DNA from: Liolophura sinensis
Lineage: Eukaryota > Mollusca > Polyplacophora > Chitonida > Chitonidae
DNA length: 60,000 bases
Assembly (NCBI RefSeq): GCF_032854445.1
Contig: NC_088295.1
Location: 27,641,385-27,701,384, forward strand
Direction of reading: 5' to 3'
A program made the position numbers and the translations under genes. Positions 57,011-60,000 of the stretch are shown here, one piece after another (within the stretch, counting starts at the first letter, position 1; each line of letters starts with the position of its first letter). The notes beneath the pieces are model-generated. The model had not been told where the DNA came from. It ran no database searches and saw nothing but the letters and a program-made list of their open reading frames with translations.

Positions 57011-57170
57011 ATCGCGCCTTAGGCGGGGTCGCGGATCCGCGCCTTTCGCGACCCAGCGAACATCGCAGTACCGCAACCTCCGCGGAACACGCAGAGAAGG
57101 CGGAACCGCGCCTTCCACACCTCCGCGGAACACACGAAGGGCGCGGGCGAGCGCCTTTCTGTTTATTTCT
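57011..57170. other. Small GC-rich island with hairpin and direct repeats
   Basis: GGGTCGCG (57026-57033) pairs with CGCGACCC (57047-57054) around the palindrome GCGGATCCGC. CCTCCGCGGAACAC occurs twice (57077-57090 and 57120-57133). It stands out from AT-rich surroundings. It could be a mobile-element core or a promoter island. A minus-strand open frame covers it, without domain. Confidence 0.5.
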
Positions 57171-57539
57171 GAACATGCGTATTGATCTGACAGTTTTCTA
57201 CACTTCTGAGTAAAAGGCATAGAGACAGACGGTTATTTGTTACAGTCTATTTCTTTTAGCGAGTCGATTATGTTCATCTGTCTGTAAAATCAGTCATGCC
57301 TTTAGTCAGTGGCTCGAACATCCATATTATTCGAAAGAAAATGCAATTAAAATACTTTTTCTACATCGTAATGTTAAACTCCATAAGCTTAGTTTCGATA
57401 AAAAGAACTCATTGCCTCGGATGACGTCATAATTATTCTACAGAGTAAGTAATATATATATATATACACACACACACACATACACTAGTCACAGAATATG
57501 ACTACATCTAAAAGTTTGGGGTGATTTCTATTAAGCTTG

Positions 57540-58100
57540 ACTTGGTTTATACCTCCCATAAATTTGAGTGTACAACCCCAAGCATACAGATATATATATC
57601 TGTATGGTTGGGGTTTTACATCGTCCGCAACATTTTTTTCAGTTTTATGGCGACCACGAGTCGTTAGGTGTGTGTATATATACTCTCTTGTGACGGCAAG
57701 TCCATGTTGCCAAAGTGCTGGCGCCACGGAAGTACCATGCAAAACCGTAAGTGAGAAAGTCTGTCAACAACCTGCGGAAGGTTGTGGGTTTCCACCCACC
57801 ATAATGCTGGCCGCCGTCGTATAAGTGAAATATTCTTGAGTACTGCGTAAAACACTAATCAAATAAATAAATAATTACCATGCAAAAGACACCCGACATA
57901 ACACCCCACCTAGCCACATTATACCGACACCGGGCCAACCAGTCATGTGTCCTTCCTCTAACATACCAGTGCTGAGTGCCAAGCCAGGAAGCAGCAAGTA
58001 CCATTTTAAGTATTTGGTACGACCCAACCTGCAACTGATCCTAGATGTCCTGGCTTCGAGGCAGACGCTCTTACCACTAAGCCACAAAAGCAGTAGCAAT
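57540..58100 (-). repeat. SINE-B interrupted by SINE-A
   Basis: The minus-strand tRNA-like head is at 58030-58090 (GTGGCTTAGTGGTAAGAGC). The 3' end is near GTATGGTTGGGGTTTTACAT (57602). A SINE-A is inserted at 57745-57875. Confidence 0.85.
57745..57875 (+). repeat. SINE-A nested in SINE-B, with 12-bp target duplication
   Basis: 5'-truncated copy ending in CAAATAAATAAATAATT. TACCATGCAAAA lies at 57733-57744 and 57876-57887. So SINE-A moved after this SINE-B. Confidence 0.92.
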
Positions 58101-58244
58101 GACAAAAGAGAACACATTAGACTGTTGGCCGGGAAGAGCCTTTGCACATACTGATAAAAACAACACTGAAAGCTCAAACTATCTCTCTACAGCTTTATTC
58201 ATAACTGTTGACAGACTGTACCACAGAACTGGCTCAGTTTTAGT

Positions 58245-58867
58245 TTATTTAGCCATCTGAGCCTGTTTCCACTTAATCAATGGTCCGTGGTCGGGTTTGT
58301 ACTGAACCCCTACGCCGTCAGGCACCAGGCGCCCGCTCGCCCTCATCTCCTCATAGTTCTCTTTGTCCCACTTGGTGAAGCCCCACTTTCTGGACACGTG
58401 AATCTAAGAACACACGAATCAATCACATATTTGAAAACAGTTTGAACTGGGGTAGTGCATGAATATAAAACATGAACTATATTTTGATCCACTACAGAGT
58501 ATGCCTTCAGATTTTAAGTGGCTTTTACTGTAGATATTCTAACCTGTAAATCGACTTAAATGGAGACATCCACAAATGCAACTTATAAAATCGCCCAATG
58601 AACAAAGCTTTATTACTGTCATCAAAAGCTATCAAAGCTTTACTTTGTCAGGTGCCATTGTAAGAATTAAAATGTTGCCATAACTAGCTGGAGAATGAAC
58701 GTACCTTCTGTCGTCCCGGGAACTTCATCTTAGCTCTCCTGAAAGCTTCAATGGCTTGGGCCTTGTACTGCTCTCTGGTTCTCACGGAGATGATGATCTG
58801 ACCTATGTCCACCCGGGCCACTGTGCCCTGAGGCTTGCCCCAGGCACCTCTCATCCCTGTCTGGAGC
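58245..58867 (-). CDS. RPL10: Ribosomal protein L10 (uL16), last two exons
   Basis: Exons 58867-58705 and 58403-58245 (stop TAA) encode the C-terminal 106 residues. [19 protein letters not shown], then [12 protein letters not shown], and in the last exon [28 protein letters not shown] and [10 protein letters not shown] are the eukaryotic RPL10 signature, about half of the usual 214-220 residues. It is a core protein of the 60S subunit near the A-site tRNA path. Acceptors and GTACGT donor are canonical. The 5' exons are not seen up to 60000, so they lie beyond the window, past a SINE and a transposon in the same intron. It is unrelated in function to the LRP cluster. Confidence 0.93.
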
Positions 58868-59165
58868 CTGACATAAATAAAGCAGAAAACAAGAGCCACT
58901 GTACATATGTAAAACATGGAAAACTAGTACCATACACTTTCAGATTTTAGTAATCCAATAATATACGAGATGATAATGTTTCAAATTCAACCACCTTAAA
59001 TCTACACGTGAAAGCCACTTAGATCTGCAATGGCTTTAAATTTATGACCAGGGAGGCAACAGTATGAAACACTTATGTTTCACATGAATGGTTAAAGGTA
59101 TACATTTCTGAACTGACACAAAAGTAGACAGCTATGAAAGCAAGGGTAGACAACTTTGACAGCAA

Positions 59166-59432
59166 GGGTGAGTGAGTGAGTGCTTGGGGTTTAACGTTGT
59201 ACTCAACAATTTTTCAGTCATATGACGACGAAGGAATCCTTAGGGTGCATGTACGTGTAATGTGCCTGTTTGTGGCAGGACGGATTTCCACCGCTCTTTT
59301 ATCTAGTGCTGCTTCACTGAGACGACCTACCAAAGGCAAGTAGGCCACACCGCCCGAGCCATTATACTGATACGGGTCAACCAGTCGTTGCACTATCCCC
59401 TTCATGCTGAACACCAAGTGAGGAAGTTACAA
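59166..59432 (-). repeat. SINE-B, truncated beside a transposon
   Basis: Nearly identical to 9745-9995 (GTGCTTGGGGTTTAACGT, CATATGACGACGAAGGAATC), but the tRNA-like head is replaced by Tc1-like sequence. Confidence 0.9.
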
Positions 59433-59484
59433 CGTCATCGTCAATCACCAGGTCAGTCGCCTTAGGTCACCGGGTCAGACGGCA

Positions 59485-60000
59485 GACCATGTCCAGGAGA
59501 CTCATGGCTCACGGAATTAGGGCCCATCGACCATTCAGAGGCCAGCTGACAGTTGAACATCGTCGCCAGAGGTTGCGATGGGCTCGAATTGTACGCCATT
59601 GGCACCCACGTGATTGGCAACATGTTATTTTCACGGATGAAAGCTGCTTCTGCCTGTTCTGAGCTGATGGCAGACAGCGAGTTTACCGTCAAAGAGGCGA
59701 ACAAACAGCTGTATCATGACGTCACTGCCAGGAAGCGGTTCGTCAGGTGTACCGTTTGGTGGTGACAGCGTGATGGTGTGGGCTGGGATTTATGGACAGG
59801 AATGGACACTAATGGTCATCATCTACGGGAACCTAACAGTTCAATGTTACGTGGATAAAATGCTACGTCCTGCTGTCCTGCCATTCCTTCAACAGCAGCC
59901 ACGTGGTGTCCTGTACCAGCATGACAACGCCAGACCCCATACAGCTGAAACTGTGCAGAACTTAACGGATGTCAACGTCTTGCCGTGGTCTGCATGCTCC
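59485..60000 (+). pseudogene. Tc1/mariner-like transposase, decayed and cut by the window end
   Basis: LRWARIVRHWHPRDWQHVIF, then TDESCF (first catalytic Asp) and, after breaks, YQHDNARPHTAETVQ (second catalytic Asp) are the Tc1-type DDE core. A TGA follows CLF at about 59658 and further shifts lie near 59710-59765. The last part, from 59763, is open to the end. The final Glu and the right inverted repeat are outside the window. It sits in an RPL10 intron. Confidence 0.85.

Noticed and set aside
56876-57220. 114-residue minus frame over the GC-rich island
   Set aside because: Open because of composition; no domain, start context or splice support.
58030-58090. Possible tRNA gene on the minus strand
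   Set aside because: It is the head of SINE-B; the same tail follows in other copies.

Overview
The window looks like a lophotrochozoan (mollusc- or brachiopod-like) nuclear genome. It is AT-rich, has short exons split by long repeat-filled introns with GT/AG borders, and carries many tRNA-derived SINEs whose 3' parts resemble mollusc SINEs. I cannot name the species.

Almost the whole window is one cluster of three paralogous genes for secreted LRP-like proteins. Gene 1 (98-6157, +) is only its 3' part. Gene 2 (9410-34244, +) is complete: 21 exons and 1365 residues by my splice model. Gene 3 (55958-36546, -) is complete: 19 exons and 981 residues, convergent with gene 2. Exon lengths and phases close exactly in all three models. 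The shared plan is a signal peptide, six-bladed YWTD (LDLR class B) propellers each followed by an EGF-like domain, a variable middle with LDLR class A (LDLa) modules and/or a Thr/Pro/Ser stalk, another propeller plus EGF, a short Thr-rich linker, and a C-terminal six-cysteine domain that resembles the antistasin fold. No transmembrane segment or cytoplasmic tail is seen, so these look like soluble or matrix relatives of LRPs. Every module is bounded by phase-1 introns, so modules can be gained, lost or skipped without breaking the frame. Several LDLa exons are caught decaying.

Layout: 1-6.2 kb, gene 1 3' part; 6.2-9.4 kb, intergenic; 9.4-34.2 kb, gene 2, with three propellers, a mucin-like stalk and one LDLa; 34.2-36.5 kb, convergent intergenic space with minisatellites; 36.5-56.0 kb, gene 3, with two propellers, five LDLa modules and a dead Penelope-like retroelement in one intron; 56-58.2 kb, intergenic, with a small GC-rich island and nested SINEs; 58.2-58.9 kb, the last two exons of ribosomal protein L10 (-); 59.2-60 kb, a SINE and a decayed Tc1-like transposase running off the end.

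The most unusual signals are a 27-bp minisatellite after each gene whose first unit is the last codons plus stop of the gene itself, the apparently membrane-less LRP family with an antistasin-like end, and minisatellites that move with, or grow inside, other repeats.
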